A DNA stretch of 64,000 nucleotides from Paramecium pentaurelia (GCA_905183005.1 CAJJDO010000055.1:421132-485131), one strand, 5' to 3'. Counted from the first letter of the stretch, positions 47,780 to 60,789 are shown. The notes: a model not told the origin generated them from the letters alone. Numbers and translations are program-made.

Positions 47780-48662
47780 ATTTTTATAAATTCTCTAAAT
47801 TAGTAGTATTTTTTAATAAGACTTTATTAGTATTCGAATTTGATTCACCTTAGATTATCATTCTCTGATTTAAGAAATTCTAATAATTGAGTTATGTATA
47901 ATGTTGCATCAATATATTTCTTATATTAGGCTCTTTTTGAATTCTTGTACTTGATAATCTTGTTGATCCTGATAAATTAGAATTCTTGTTAAAAGATATG
48001 ATTTAATTAAATTGTTTAATTTTTACATTCTCATCCAATACTGATTACTTTTAATGTTATTCCATTTCTATTATAAATTAAGCATTTTTGAATTATTTAT
48101 TATAAATATTATATTCGTTTAACATATCTACAAATTACATGGTTGTTGGTTTTGAATCATTCAAATCTTTCAAAATAGGATCATAACTAATTAGTTTCAT
48201 TTTAAGAAATTAATTTGCTAAATTTAATTTATTATTATATTGAGTCTACTATTTTTATTATAGATTTCTTTATCTAAGTTTTCTTTTTTTTGTATAATTT
48301 TTATCTACTAAAAGATCTAAACTTATAGGTTCTAAGAAATATCTAGGAGCATTCAAAGAGTACTAATGTATAGAAATTAGTTTTTTTAATTTGTGAGTAA
48401 CCTCTTTTTCATGATATTTATTTAAATACTCCTTGCATTCAAAGTATTCTTAATCATATATGTGAATGATGGATGGTTTACCTTGATTAGTTATAATCAT
48501 ATTAAGATTATTAGTGTAGTAGTAATTTTGAGCATAGGAATATTTATTATATAAAGATGCATGCATTGCTTTTAGAATAACCTTTGATGAACAATTAGGC
48601 TTAAGAGGTTTCTTCTCATAATCTGGATTATATGAAGTACTTTAGTGAAAGAGTAATAACAT
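47499..48662 (-). CDS. hypothetical protein with a poly-asparagine tract
   Basis: Intronless frame of 387 codons, starting MLLLFHQSTSYNPDYEKK. No recognised domain; polar, basic and helical in the first 250 residues (e.g. HEKEVTHKLKKLISIHQYS). A tract of about 22 consecutive AAT codons (Asn) interrupts the C-terminal part at 47710-47778. After it comes a Gln run encoded by TAA/TAG codons. The C-terminus is rich in Ser, Arg and Lys (RVRSNITKIR). Support comes from the long stop-free frame and clean start. Confidence 0.6.
47710..47778 (-). repeat. (ATT)23 microsatellite coding poly-Asn
   Basis: About 23 perfect ATT units on the plus strand; on the coding strand they read as a run of AAT. A pure triplet run of this length is prone to slippage. 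Confidence 0.95.
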
Positions 48663-49304
48663 AAAAAAAATAATGTATTCTTCACCGATAAGTTTAGTTC
48701 ATTTTTATATTATAAAATTTAACTTAAAAATATGAATTCTAAAAATATTGAAAATAATAATATAACTATCTTAATATACTAGCATTTACAATATGCTCAT
48801 TTTTTACAATATTAATCTATTGATTCAATATCTATTTCTTCAAAAAACTAATTATAAATAATACAAATTGTTATTTTATTTTATCATCATAATTTTCAAT
48901 ATTTTTGTTCAAATCTAACTAAATGTTTATTATTTCAAATAAAAATTAATCTTTTAATAGTCCCATTTTCGTTTTTTTTAATTTTATTTATTTGGAAAAT
49001 CATCATTTTAGTTTTATTTTAATTATATCTTAATTTATATTAAAGATATAAATCAGATCATGAGAATGATTTAATATAGTAATTGACAATCTTATTCTTC
49101 TGAATTATAATATTGATTTTTTAACATTCCAATTGTTTCTCTATTAATAATTATTGAATTCATAGAGGTGCTTTTTTTATTTCTTATTAAGATTGTTAAT
49201 TAATTAATTTCCAAAATGTTTTAATATTACAATTTTAAATATAATATATTATATTAATAGATTATAGTAATTATAATTAGCATAAATATTTGTTGAATTT
49301 TTAA
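48663..49304. other. AT-rich intergenic stretch
   Basis: No coding potential detected on either strand; probable promoter of the minus-strand gene that starts at 48662. Confidence 0.55.
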
Positions 49305-49985
49305 TCAAAACTTTTTCTTAGATTTAAAAACTAAAATATTTGTTTCTGATATATCATCATCAATCATTGAGTTTTCTGTTTAATTCAATATATTTTATTT
49401 TTCTTCTTTCTTTGCATAAGATATAATTTAATATTTATTTTTCCCTATCAATTTATTTTCATAACGATTAATTTATATTGATGTATCACCAAGAAGAGGT
49501 TTAACATTAATCTCACTATTTTATAGATAACTAATCTCTGCTCTAGAAATAAAATCAATTTTATCGTTTGTTTTGAAATATTCCTATTTAATTTTTTTAT
49601 ATGATCGATTCGTAGAGACAGAAATCAATTTATTATAAAATATATTTCTTTCAGATCTTTTTTTTGTTAAATTTTGATGATGTTTTTAAGATTCAGAATG
49701 TATTCTTTCTGTACTTCTTAACACATGTTTTATAACTCCATGTTTTTATACAGTAGTTTTAAACATAGGCTAAGGAGCTAAACGAGCTCTGTTAATAAAA
49801 TTGTTCTATTGGATTTGATAACTATTATTAATTGCCCCCTCATATTCATCATTGAACTTGCGTTTATCCTTTAATGGAGATTTTGTGAATGATATCTACG
49901 TTTCTATTTTCTTTTAATTAAGACTACTCTATCTTAGTATTTTTGAATCTCTACTATAATATTCGTTTTAAGAGCTATAGTTCAT
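49305..49985 (-). CDS. hypothetical basic protein
   Basis: Intronless frame of 226 codons, start MNYSSQNEYYSRDSKIL. Lys/Ser/Asn/Gln-rich with no recognised domain. Basic patches (KKRSERNIFYNKL, SKKKF at the end) suggest nucleic-acid or cytoskeletal association, but this is speculative. Lies 40 bp downstream of the PLD-like gene on the same strand. Confidence 0.5.
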
Positions 49986-50025
49986 AATTAATGTATAATT
50001 TGTTTATTTCTTTTTATGTAATTTA

Positions 50026-51047
50026 TCAATCACTTTCAGAATCATCATCTGCTAAAAAATCATCTATTGAATCTTCCTCATCCACAAAATCATCATCATC
50101 ATCTTCAATATCATCCTTAATATCCAATTCCTCTCTATCATTACTAAAATCTTCATTTTTTTAACTTTCCTTTTTTTTCTTCGGTTGGGCTACTTTTCTT
50201 ATTTTTTGTTTAATTGGTTTTGGTTCTTTGGGCTATTTAGGTGGTTTTGGTTCTTTTGGTGGCTTAGGTTCTTTAGGGGGTTTAGGAGGTTTTGGTTCTT
50301 TAGGTGGTTTAGGCTCTTTTGGAGGTTTAGGTTCTTTGGGTGGTTTAGGTTCTTTAGGACCTTTTTTGGGTTTAGTTTCTGGTTCTACTTGTGTAGTATT
50401 AGGATTATTAGGATCAGCATTAGCTTCTTATTCTGCCTTTTTTGCAGCTTATTCAGCTTATTTCTCTGCTTTTAATCTCTACCTTTCTGCTTTATCTATT
50501 TCTTCTTATTGTTATTATAGAATTCTGTCATTCATAAATTAAAAGTCTTTCCAAAGTGATTAGAAATTTTCATCAAATTATTGTACAAGTTTCTTACTTT
50601 TAATTAATAATAAATTTTCTTTATTTGTTGTAACTGCAGACTTTGTCCAGTTAAAGGAACCTGTAGCAATATAATCTGTATCAATTACAAGATATTTATT
50701 ATGCATCAAACTAACTGTTGAATTATCAAGTTTGATTTCAGCCTGAGAAATATATAACGCTAATCATTTACCTATCCTTTTCCTTCTTCTAATATTTGAT
50801 CCAAAATAGCTTTTTATGAAGGTATCTTAGTCTAAGCATCATCAGTTATGATTTATATTTTTAATTGAGGATTCTCCTTCATCATCTACAACATTTTACC
50901 AACAATATTTTTATTGGTGAATGTATAGACACAGATACGGATATATGATTTAGCTTGGGAGAGAAATTGAATGAGCTTTTATTCATTTTCTTTAGATGGA
51001 AAGAATAATGGCTCAATGGTTACTTAATCTGATTTTTCTTCTTCCAT
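50026..51047 (-). CDS. single-HKD phospholipase-D-like protein with Lys-Glu-Pro repeat tail
   Basis: Predicted 330 residues; one 29-nt intron; frame closes. The first half is a PLD-superfamily domain: IRICVYTFTNKNIVG resembles the start of Nuc/PLD6-type nucleases, and the HKD motif is MHNKYLVIDTDYIATGSF with FNWTKSA. The His, Lys and Asp are intact. Only one HKD exists, so the active enzyme would be a homodimer, as in bacterial Nuc and mitochondrial PLD6/Zucchini. There is no N-terminal membrane helix such as PLD6 has. A charged coiled stretch (EEIDKAERQRLKAEKQAEQ) follows. Then comes a tandem KEPKPP repeat of about 50 residues (50216-50368), a basic patch (RKVAQPKKKK) and an acidic C-terminus. 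Substrate could be nucleic acid or lipid; the tail suggests binding to a charged partner. Confidence 0.82.
50216..50368 (-). repeat. tandem KEPKPP-coding repeat
   Basis: Eighteen-base units coding KEPKPP are repeated about eight times with small variations (KPP-KPP, PKQPKEP). They sit in the PLD-like gene. The antisense strand gives a Gly/Leu-rich frame, which is an artefact. Confidence 0.85.
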
Positions 51048-51065
51048 AAATAATATTAAAATTAT

Positions 51066-52061
51066 TCAAAGAGTGTTAATTAATTATAGTAATTTTTATT
51101 TCCATTATTGTTTTTCCTCCTCATTCAATTTAGCCAATGACATTTCGAAACATTCAAATTACAATTTGATATGTTATTCACTTTCGAATTGGCTGGTGTC
51201 AAGTTCATCATTATTCAATATTTATTGAATTTGATTTTAATTTGTATTTTAATCTTCCAAAGAATGAAAATGATCACTCATAGAATGAGAGGATTCTTAT
51301 TTAATTTAAGATTGTTTTTCTGTTTAATCCATTCTATTTCTATGAATCTATTTTAAAATTAAAAAATACTTCAATTGCATATTATTCATGAAGAGTTAAA
51401 AACTATTTTAAATTTTCTTCAAATTCTTACAATATTTTAGTAAGATCTTAAGAATAAGTAGTTTATTCATTTAATTTTAATGAAAATTGTATTTTCTTCA
51501 AAGTTTCAATAAGTGTTTACCCTCTAGAATTAAACTAAAAAATTAATGAAGTTAATTACTCCATCACATTAACAACGAGGACTTTAAGTTGATGATAAAA
51601 AACCACCAATAGAAGACACATTTGTTTATTTATTCCCAAATGAATCTCGGTCTATTATAATTTACAGTATTTTACTAGAATTACTATCCTTTAATTTTTA
51701 ATGCGATTCTATTTTTCCACTTTTTTAACGTTCCTCTACATTAGCTTATATTGCATAAAGTTAGAAATCCTTTTAGGAAAGTTAAAGTTCTAATAATTAA
51801 GATGAATATTTATAATACTTAATGTATTTTGATCTCTTTCAGATTATCGTAGAGTTTCTAAGGTTTAATCTAATAATTATTTATATTATTTGATCTCCAT
51901 CTCTAAAGATTTATTACTTTGTTAGAGTTTCTAAAATTTAGAAAACGAATTACTTGATTGTCAGATTAAAGGTTTGGAATAATTTGACTGTTAAGGAATT
52001 ATTGTGGCAAACTATCTACAGATTGACTTGAATGAATAATCTCAACATCATCATCTGACAT
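51066..52061 (-). CDS. coiled-coil protein
   Basis: Predicted 298 residues; four introns of 22-29 nt; spliced length closes. It starts MSDDDVEIIHSSQSVDS. Residues 35-90 form a likely coiled coil (SNKSLEMEIKQYKQLL, DQTLETLRQSERDQ). The middle has a short FLSSTQSPRCQCDG segment. The C-terminal half is acidic, Gln-rich and helical (FEENLKQFLTLHEQYAIE, FECFEMSLAKLNEEEKQQ). No enzyme motif. Divergent from the Pumilio gene, 203 bp between starts. Confidence 0.65.
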
Positions 52062-52264
52062 TAGTGAACTAATTTTAAATAATATATTAATATACTCTCC
52101 AAATATAAATATATATATATAAATATAATCATTAGTTGTTTTAGCCACATTCATTATTATCATAAAATAGAGACTAAATGATGCTGGATTTTTAATGAAA
52201 AAATATATAAAAGATTTTTTTTGTTTTATTTTATCAATACAATCTCCCCACATGAACAACTAAA

Positions 52265-54074
52265 ATGATGATTATCTGCCTTCATTGCTAAAAGAATTTT
52301 AGGGAACCGAAAATGCAGAGGGACAGTTATCTGAATACCAGAAAGTTAAGTAATGGTTTGTTTTTTAATAAAAGATTGGGGAACTTAGGCCTGATGACTC
52401 CAATGAGTAATACATTAACTACAGACTTTGAGTAAATGACATTGGACACATCTCCTAAAGAAAGCTTAGTTAATCAAAAAAACTGTCTCATTATTGACAC
52501 TATTGATGAATAAGAAGAAAATATATTCAAATTATAAGTACAAGGGACAATTAATGCTTAGAAACATTAAAGTTTCAAGGTACCTAAAGAATAAAAACGA
52601 AAATCTCCAAAACATAAAACATGTTAACCACACCTGACTGAACCACTTAATCAAGGAATTGAAGATAATTAGGATGCTATTTTAGAGATGCAATCTCCTA
52701 GTTCAAATGATACTCCTTCACTTAATGCTCAAACTTTATAAATAATCAAAGAACTCTGGAATTCAGAAAAGAATGAGTCTGAGTATTTTTAGGATATTAT
52801 TGATGGACATTCGATTCCTTAAGGATTGTCTTATGATTATAGTTACCTCAATTAACCATTTTACTCTCCTCCACTTCTTGAATCTCAAAGTCCTTAAGTT
52901 AAATTTGAACCAGATATTGAAATGGATCTTTATGTAACCTCTTTAGTAGTAATAAACATGGCATAAATCTATAGGATTAACTATGGGGAAACCAGATTGT
53001 TAGCCGAAAATTGTAGAAAATGTTAGAACAAGGCACTTAGGAATAGAAAGAGTTGATAACTTATAAATTGGAACGCATAAGTCCATAAATTTAGAAAGAT
53101 GTATTTGGAAATTATGTTGTATAAAAAATCTTTGAATGCAGTAAAATTAATATAAGATTATTAGCAAATCAAAAGCTACAATAAAGAATGTTTAATAAAT
53201 TAAAATCTCATTTCTATGATTTATCAAAAAATAATTTTGGATGCAGAGTAATGTAGAAATTAATTGAATATACATACAATCGTGAAGATTTATAATTGAT
53301 TGTTCTATAGCAATTATAATCTAATATGAGATCATTAATTTATGATTTGAATGGAAATTATGTCATTTTTAAGATGTTAGAAACATATGACAAATTAAAA
53401 ATGGAATTTCTCATTCCCATTGTAGAAGAATCTGTAAATTTATTAATTAAATTATTTAGTTTAACTACATGGGTTAATAAATATATGGCTGCAAAATTAT
53501 TCATAAAGTTATATAATAATATACACCATAACAAATAAGTAGAATAATTAGATTATCTGTGTAGAATTATAGTATACTGAGTTAAACTGAATATGGAAAC
53601 TATGTCTTATAACATATATTATAACATTGGAAACCAAGTTAAGAAAAAGGATATTTAGTTCAATTAGTTATATAATAATTTTACTAACTTAGTGTTAACA
53701 AATATGCAAGGTATCTTATTTTCTAATTTCAAGTAATACTGTTGAAAGAGCCTTAGAAGTTTTAGGCAAATAAGAATTAATAGCAATAATGAATTGGCTT
53801 GTAAGTCGAAATCCTAATTAATAGTAAATAATCTTTTTAATCTTTAGTTCAAGTAATTTCGTTATTTTAGCTAATCATCAATATGCAAATTATGTTATTA
53901 AGAAATTTCTAGTTTTAAGTGATCATAGTGTATAAAAATATATATCAGATCATTTATAGTAAAATTAATCTGAATTAACAGCCATCAAATCGACTGTGCA
54001 TGGTATCATCTGAATATATATAATAATTAGGCCAAAGAATATATAGTCTTTTGGAAAAATCAATCCAACAATGA
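52265..54074 (+). CDS. Pumilio/PUF RNA-binding protein
   Basis: Predicted 559 residues; introns of 29, 26, 23, 24 and 28 nt; spliced length closes exactly. The first 230 residues are polar, Ser/Pro/Gln-rich and probably disordered. Eight PUF repeats follow, with cores WGNQIVSRK, FGNYVVQKIF, FGCRVMQKLI, NGNYVIFKML, YGCKIIHKVI, YGNYVLQHIL, YASNTVERAL and YANYVIKKFL. Each repeat contacts one RNA base, so it should bind 3' UTR elements and repress or localise mRNAs (family knowledge). The in-frame ATG at 52265 is used; an internal Met at 52313 is an alternative start. Ends 48 bp before the end of a convergent gene. Confidence 0.9.
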
Positions 54075-54121
54075 GGTTTATTAGAAATATCTGATTTCGA
54101 TGAATAAATATAAAGAATATA

Positions 54122-55282
54122 TCATGACAATAATTAACTAAATTTTCTAATATCTTCTTCACTAGTTAAAATGCTATCTAAAGGTTAAAGTAACGTGTTA
54201 TGTTATTCAATTTAATCCTCTATTTTACAACTAGCTGTGTATTTGAATTGAGAATTAAAAATTATCAGTCTTTTTCTAAATTATTCTCTTGGCAATATTG
54301 TTAATGTATCTAAGATTGACTCTTTGTACAATTCAATATTAATATTAAGATCATCATTTTCAATTGCTTAAATATCCTTATTTACTTGTATTATTTTATA
54401 AATATCTATAAAGCTTTAATAATTTGAATTTTCCTTCATCATTTATTTAGATTATGTAAATTCATAACAATTAAATTCTATACAATTCATCATTTATTTA
54501 GTACAATATTAAATTGTATTATCTTATAAACCCATTTTATATTACATTTCAAAATTCTTAGTATATTGAGATATTAGTTTATTACTACATTATATATATT
54601 CTTACATTGCAGAAAATTCCTTTTTATTAGCTGCCCTATAAATGTTTACTTTATCTTTTGTGATTGTAAATACTAAGTCTTCTTCAAAATCAAATTTACA
54701 ATCAGTGTACTAAATTTATTTTTCCATTTCTTATCTAATTAAAATACTCTAAAGTACTTCCTTCTTAGCATAAAACTGCTCCTTAAGAATTTATTTTAAT
54801 TTTCATTTATTTTGAACTTCCATTTTTTGTAAACTTTTATATTTTGAATTCCTTATCATATTTAGTTAATTATTTATTCTCATTCTAATTTTGATTTAAA
54901 TAACAAATATTTTAACTTAATTAGCTTAACATATAATCAAGATAAAATGAAAATTTGTATGCCTTTGTTAAAAATAAAATTCTAGATGGTTATTCATTTC
55001 TACGTAACCTTCTATTTATACTTACACCTAAAAGTGTTAGCTCATTTTTCTTGTGTGTAAGTAAATAAATTGAATATTATAACTTCCCTGATTTAATTGC
55101 ATTTATATACCATTCATATTAAGCTCTTTTATCAATTCATCAATAATCATACCAACAGTAGTTCCTCTGTTATACTTTACTTTAATATATTATTTCATAT
55201 CTGTTTTGTAGTATACTTTAATAGAATCATTCTCTTGCATTTGTTGTGATGTCTTACGAAAAGAATTTGCAAATAAACTCAT
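54122..55282 (-). CDS. ubiquitin-like/Ras-association-like N-terminus with coiled C-terminus; frame break
   Basis: The N-terminus MSLFANSFRKTSQQMQEND is followed by SIKVYYKTDMKQYIKVKYNR and TTVGMIIDELIKELNMN, a beta-beta-alpha pattern like a Ras-association or ubiquitin fold (inference). One 23-nt intron is clear. The second half (AANKKEFSAMQEYIQ, SILDTLTILPREQFRKRL) is helical. Between about 54750 and 54860 the frame must change, and no 18-35-nt GT...AG intron gives the required shift; a 16-nt one would. Read the gene as one unit with an indel, or as a damaged gene. No family is firmly recognised. Confidence 0.5.
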
Positions 55283-55836
55283 TTAATTATATAATAAATA
55301 TCTCATATATAGATTATTAATAAATATTTAATATATATATCATTTAACATTACTTTTATGATTCATTTAACAAGAATAATATTAAATGTTATGATTTACA
55401 ATATTAAAATCTAAATTTACGTAATTATTTACTCTTTTTTTATGTATTATTTATTTAATTTTCATATGATTTTTATACTTATTAATTAATACTAAATCTT
55501 AATCATATAATTATAAAATTATAAATATATTACAATAATAAATTTATTAAGAATGTTTTAATATTTATTTTGACATTTATATTTATATATTGTTTTCTAA
55601 ACTTTAAAAAATTAATATAATATTCATATTTTCAAAACTTATTCACATTAATAATCAGATATTATGCTGCAATTTATATTTGATAAATACTTTCTTTAGT
55701 TGTTAAAAAAGTTCTAAAGATAAACAAATTTAAATAAAGTAATCATTATTTTATTTTATCATTCATTCAGAATAGCTTAATATTAATGCTTTAATATATT
55801 GAGTATAATACACTTTTTTATATTTAATTAATTAAT
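55283..55836. other. divergent AT-rich intergenic region
   Basis: Extremely AT-rich region between the starts of the minus-strand gene at 55282 and the plus-strand gene at 55837; presumed promoters for both. No gene seen. Confidence 0.6.
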
Positions 55837-58800
55837 ATGTAATTGGTCCAAAGTAATGTTTGTGTGGCATCATTTGACCTTACTCAAGAGGCAATTAAAG
55901 TTTAAATTAATGAAAGACAAGGTGATAGTAAATAAGCAAATGTTAAATTATAAATCAATCTAACAGAAGATTGTTTAATCACTCATTTAATTTTAAAATG
56001 GAGTGACACTTCAATAAAAGGATTTGCATTTACATCTTTAGAATGTTTAGATTGTTTTGATTAAACTTATAATCGTCTGATCAATAGCAAAGAAGTTGTG
56101 AATGCTGAATAATGTGGTGGTTAATACAAGATCGTTGGTCTTGGTTTTGGCAGAAAACTTAGACTTTGTTTCAGTGTATGTGAACCTCCTCAATAATTAG
56201 AAAATAAGTTAAAAGCTAAATTATCAATTTAAGTTTATGGATATTAATTATATTAATCACCTGCTGCTAATTAAATGGTGGCCCTATTAAACATAAGCCA
56301 TATCTTTAAAAAAAATAATCGAGAAATTAATTAAGCAGAAGCAGATATACTCTTAGGTTTATCTCTTCTTTCTTCAAGAAGATTTGTTTAAGCTGCTGAA
56401 ATATTCAAGAAAGTAGCCAATTTTTATGCTGAAAAAGCTTAAATTTTAGTTAAACAAAAGGATTATTATATTCTAAGGGCAAGTAGTCTAGAAATATTAA
56501 TAGCTGATTCAATTAACTAGCCATCAATGCTAAATGAGAAACTATAAGCATTAAAATAAGCTGTCTAATATGTTAATGTTCAATATGATAAGACATAATT
56601 ACTTTTTACATTATAAAATACAGATTCTTATGAATGCATCCTTAGACTCTCAGATGATTTAATAAAAATTATAAGTAGAGTACTATTGTTAGAAGATAAT
56701 TATAATTTTGATGCTTTAAGGATGGCTAATATGAGATGTTTGGAATTTATGATAGAATAACTGGGTTGTGGTTTAGGTGGATAGATTATCTAGATTTTTA
56801 AGTTATTTTTAAAGATATTGAATTAATAATAAGGATAATTGATAGTAGAAATGATATATAAAATAGTCAATATGATATTATAAGAATTAAGCTAAGCTAC
56901 TTTAAAATTGATATAAGAGATATGGAATTAAATTGTTATATAAGGATTATTTGATGTAAATATTGAAGGGTAAAAGTTAATAATGAAAATTTGTGAATAT
57001 TTATTATAAGCAGATTAAGCTCATTTTAGAATTGATATTTTATTCTTGAAATAATTAAATTAAGTTGAAGAATCTAAGATATGGAATTTAGTATTACAAA
57101 ATATCATACCAAAATAAAATGAAAAGAAAATTAGTAAAATTATTACTTGGGTTAATCAATAATTGATAGAATAATTGAATTTCACTAATTATAATAATCT
57201 TTAGCAATCCTAATAATATTAAATAATTAAATTATTATAATTAATATCTATAATTATTAGATAATAAAAAGAAGAATCTTAAATTCCATTTTTTGAAGAA
57301 TTTCTAAATAAATAATTAACAAATACTATTAAAATTAAATAACTTTATACTACTGCTAATCAAAATTTAATTACATTAAAACCAATTTTAATAAAATTAT
57401 TAGATTAAACTGTTAAGGGAAAAATTTAATTTGATTGTTTTGAACTTGTATGGAATATCCTAATTGAAATTTTAATTGAAGGGAATGAATATGATCAAAT
57501 GTATGAACTCATAAATCCATTTTTATAGAATATATTTCTTATATGTTAAACTACATCTCCTGGTTAAGATATTTTAGTACTGTTAGATAAAATTTTAAAA
57601 ACTATTTAATTTTAATGTCCATAATTGATATCAAAATTTGAATCATAAATATATTCATATGTTGAAATATTTTGTTAAAGAGTACCTCATAGTATTCATG
57701 ATGAGACATTTAAGATATTTGATATATTGATAGCCTTTAGTTAAGAATTTTTGGATTAAGCATTAATAGAGAAATGTGTTATGGCATTGATTGATTAATA
57801 TACAGTTAAAGGATAAGCTTAAAAATAATCAAAATAAAATTTTATAAAAATGATTGTTTAATATTAAACTCATTTCAATTCTTTAATATAAGTATGTCTT
57901 ATAGAAAATCAGGAACCTTAAATTTAATCAAATTTAATATCAGAAAATAAAACTGAATTTAGATAAGATAGAATGAAAGATAAAAAAGAATTTAAATCTG
58001 ATAATAAATAATTAACATAAGAATATGAAATTTTCAATGAAAAAGTTTAATTTATTTGTGAATTGTTTTCAGAAATGGGATAATAATTTAAAGTTATAGC
58101 ATAATTGATATTAAATAATCCTGAATTTACATCTTCTTTAATTAATTTAATACAATCACTCAATTCAAAAATAAGATAAAAAGGTCATTTAACACTTTAA
58201 TTATTAGTTGATTGTTATATCAATATTGAAACAAGTACTAGAATCAAAATATTTGAAGATAGAATTATTTTTGTAAAATTTATTAAAGATATCCTCACTT
58301 ATTCTCTTTAAGATAAAACTGATTCAAAATGTATATTAAATTCATTACTTATTTTGAATAACATTTTCAATCTTAAATTCTAAAAGAGTGAATATTCTAA
58401 AGTTTTAGATGAAGTATCAAATTTATGGAATGATGTATCAGATTTAATAGATACTCCTTTTAATAGTATATATGTTTTATTTTTTGATCTCCTTAATTAA
58501 TGGGGATAACTTTTAAATAAAATACCTAATTCAACAAAACTTAATGATTTTATAGAAAAGATTTTTGTTTGGACTTAAGAAAAATTAGATTGTTAGGAAC
58601 CTTGGCATTAATATAATATATTAAAATTTTGTGGATATATTTTTGGATTAGATTCAGGTAAAAATTTTAGAGTTTTTCCTTCTATTAATTCTTCTTTTTT
58701 TGAATAAGCAAGTAAATTGTAGAATAGTTAAAATAAGTAATTATAATTAATGTCAATTGTTATGATTTAATTGTGTACTCCTGAATAAATAGCAATTAGA

Positions 58801-59945
58801 ATTATTTAATAAATGGCAGAATAATACAATTAATTAAGACATAGATAAAATAAATAAAGAGATTAAATTAATAGATAATCAGAAAATATAATATAATAAT
58901 TATTTTAGAGATAGAATTCTGTTAAAGATTTAATGATGTAATCAGATACTTTTGGATCCACATCTATGGATGAATTTGAATTAAATCAAGAAGACTTTTT
59001 ATGGATTCGTAAAGTTGATTAAGAAGTACTTTCATAATGCTTATAAACTCTGTTTATGTATTAAGTTTAATAGGAAAGTAAAATCAAACAATCTGATATT
59101 TTAGATAAGGAAATCAGTATGAAATAAAGTAATAATTTAAATTAAAATACTCATAAAAATATTCTTGATGATGATCCAATTGATTTAGATGATTTAGGAA
59201 TTATTGAAGTTGATGATGAAGAATGGAATGAATATGATGATCTAAGAAAAATTCCAATATTGAAAGAAAGAATTAAAACAATCTCACCTCATATTGGAAG
59301 TAGAACTCCAAATGTAGGAATAGGAAAATAGAATTAGGAAAGAAGGTCAAGTGGTAATAGACAAGTCTTTGATTAAAGAAAAGGAGAGGTTGAAGATTAA
59401 GTTTTAAAGACATTAAGACCTCATAATTAAGTATTTCGACCTTTGACTCCTCCTATTGGATAATAACCATAATAAAATTTTTCATAAACTACTGAAATTT
59501 AAAGAGATATGTAATTATTTTCTGATTATATGTTATAAAATCCATAATAATTTTAGAAAATAATGGAAGAAATTAAAATAAATAATAATACAAATACACA
59601 ATCTTAATTATAACAACCTATTGCTTAAAATGAATAATTGGATGAACAGTTTGAAAATTTAAGAAGAAGAGTTGATGAATTAGAATTTGATCCTCAATTT
59701 TCAAATTCAAGTTAAGATGATATAACAGATGAACCTTAGATAAAATCTAATTAATAGTATAATTTAATTTCATTTATTTTAGACATTAATAAAAGAAGAA
59801 GAAATCAAAAAAATAACCTTCTATGAAGAAACTAAAATCACCTATCCAACATTCTTTGTATCACTCCTAAAAACAATCAAATTCTCAATTAATTTCAAAA
59901 AGTGATGAGAAAATTAAGAAAAAGGGGAAGCCTAAATAATCTTGA
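55837..59945 (+). CDS. large helical protein, unknown function
   Basis: Predicted 1,360 residues. The first about 1,300 codons are open with no intron, dense in TAA/TAG glutamines, and a single 26-nt intron joins a basic tail (KKLKSPIQHSLYHSQKQ). The first 150 residues look like a beta-rich domain (CLITHLILKWSDTSIKGFAF, KIVGLGFGRKLRLCF). After that it is an alpha-solenoid-like mix of Leu/Ile and Lys/Gln (e.g. LGLSLLSSRRFVQAAEIFKK). Around residues 1110-1130 lies an acidic segment (DLDDLGIIEVDDEEW). The end is disordered. No known family recognised; possibly a scaffold, with HEAT/TPR-like repeats not resolved by eye. Confidence 0.7.
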
Positions 59946-60789
59946 GATTTATTATAGTAACTTCAATTTACTAAAATTAAAATTAGATTTAAATATTTTT
60001 ATAATTAATAATATAAATAAATCTTGAATTATTAAGATTTTTCATCTAATAGCTTTATAAAATGTGTTTTTAGTTTTAAGTTGAATACTTAAATACTTAT
60101 TTTTATAAATTTAACTTGAGGAAGATAATAATAATTAAAATTCAGTTAAAAGAAGAATTATTACAACAAATCATGTATATTTTAACTTAAACATAATTCT
60201 AATACCAATAAGTATATAGATTTAATGAATAAAATGATTAGTCACTAACCAATTAAATAATATGCATATATTATAATGAATTTAAATAGTAGCACTTATT
60301 TACAAAAAATTTAGATATATATATATAATTTGAAAATTGAATATGTAATTTTTTAGATGTTGATAAAGTGTACATATAAAGTATATAAATCATTAAAAAA
60401 TGAAAAATTAAGGTTATCAATTATGTGGAAACTAGAATTGAAATAATTAAGGTGAATTTCTAAATTATTTCTAAACACAAGAAATCTAAATTAAAATGTC
60501 AAAATAGTTTTATTAAATGTTTAATAATTAGAAGCTTTATAATTTTATCACTTAATTATTAATATAGAATAATAATTTATAAAATTGTTTTAAAAATATG
60601 TCTTGAATATAATTTATTAAGATTGTATTATATGATAGGAAATAATTGAATTAAGAAATAGTAATAATTTTAGTATTTAATAATCAATTAATTCATATAA
60701 TATTTATTCAAGAGATATGATTTTGAAATATAGTTTTTGGAAATATTTGATTTTAAAATATATATATCAAAAGTAATTAATTTATATAT
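59946..60789. other. AT-rich intergenic stretch
   Basis: An 840-bp region of low-complexity A/T; no coding frame found. Contains the promoter side of the exchanger gene. Confidence 0.6.

Noticed and set aside
50185..50542. Plus-strand Gly/Leu/Phe/Trp-rich ORFs
   Set aside because: Antisense shadows of the KEPKPP repeat of the PLD-like gene.
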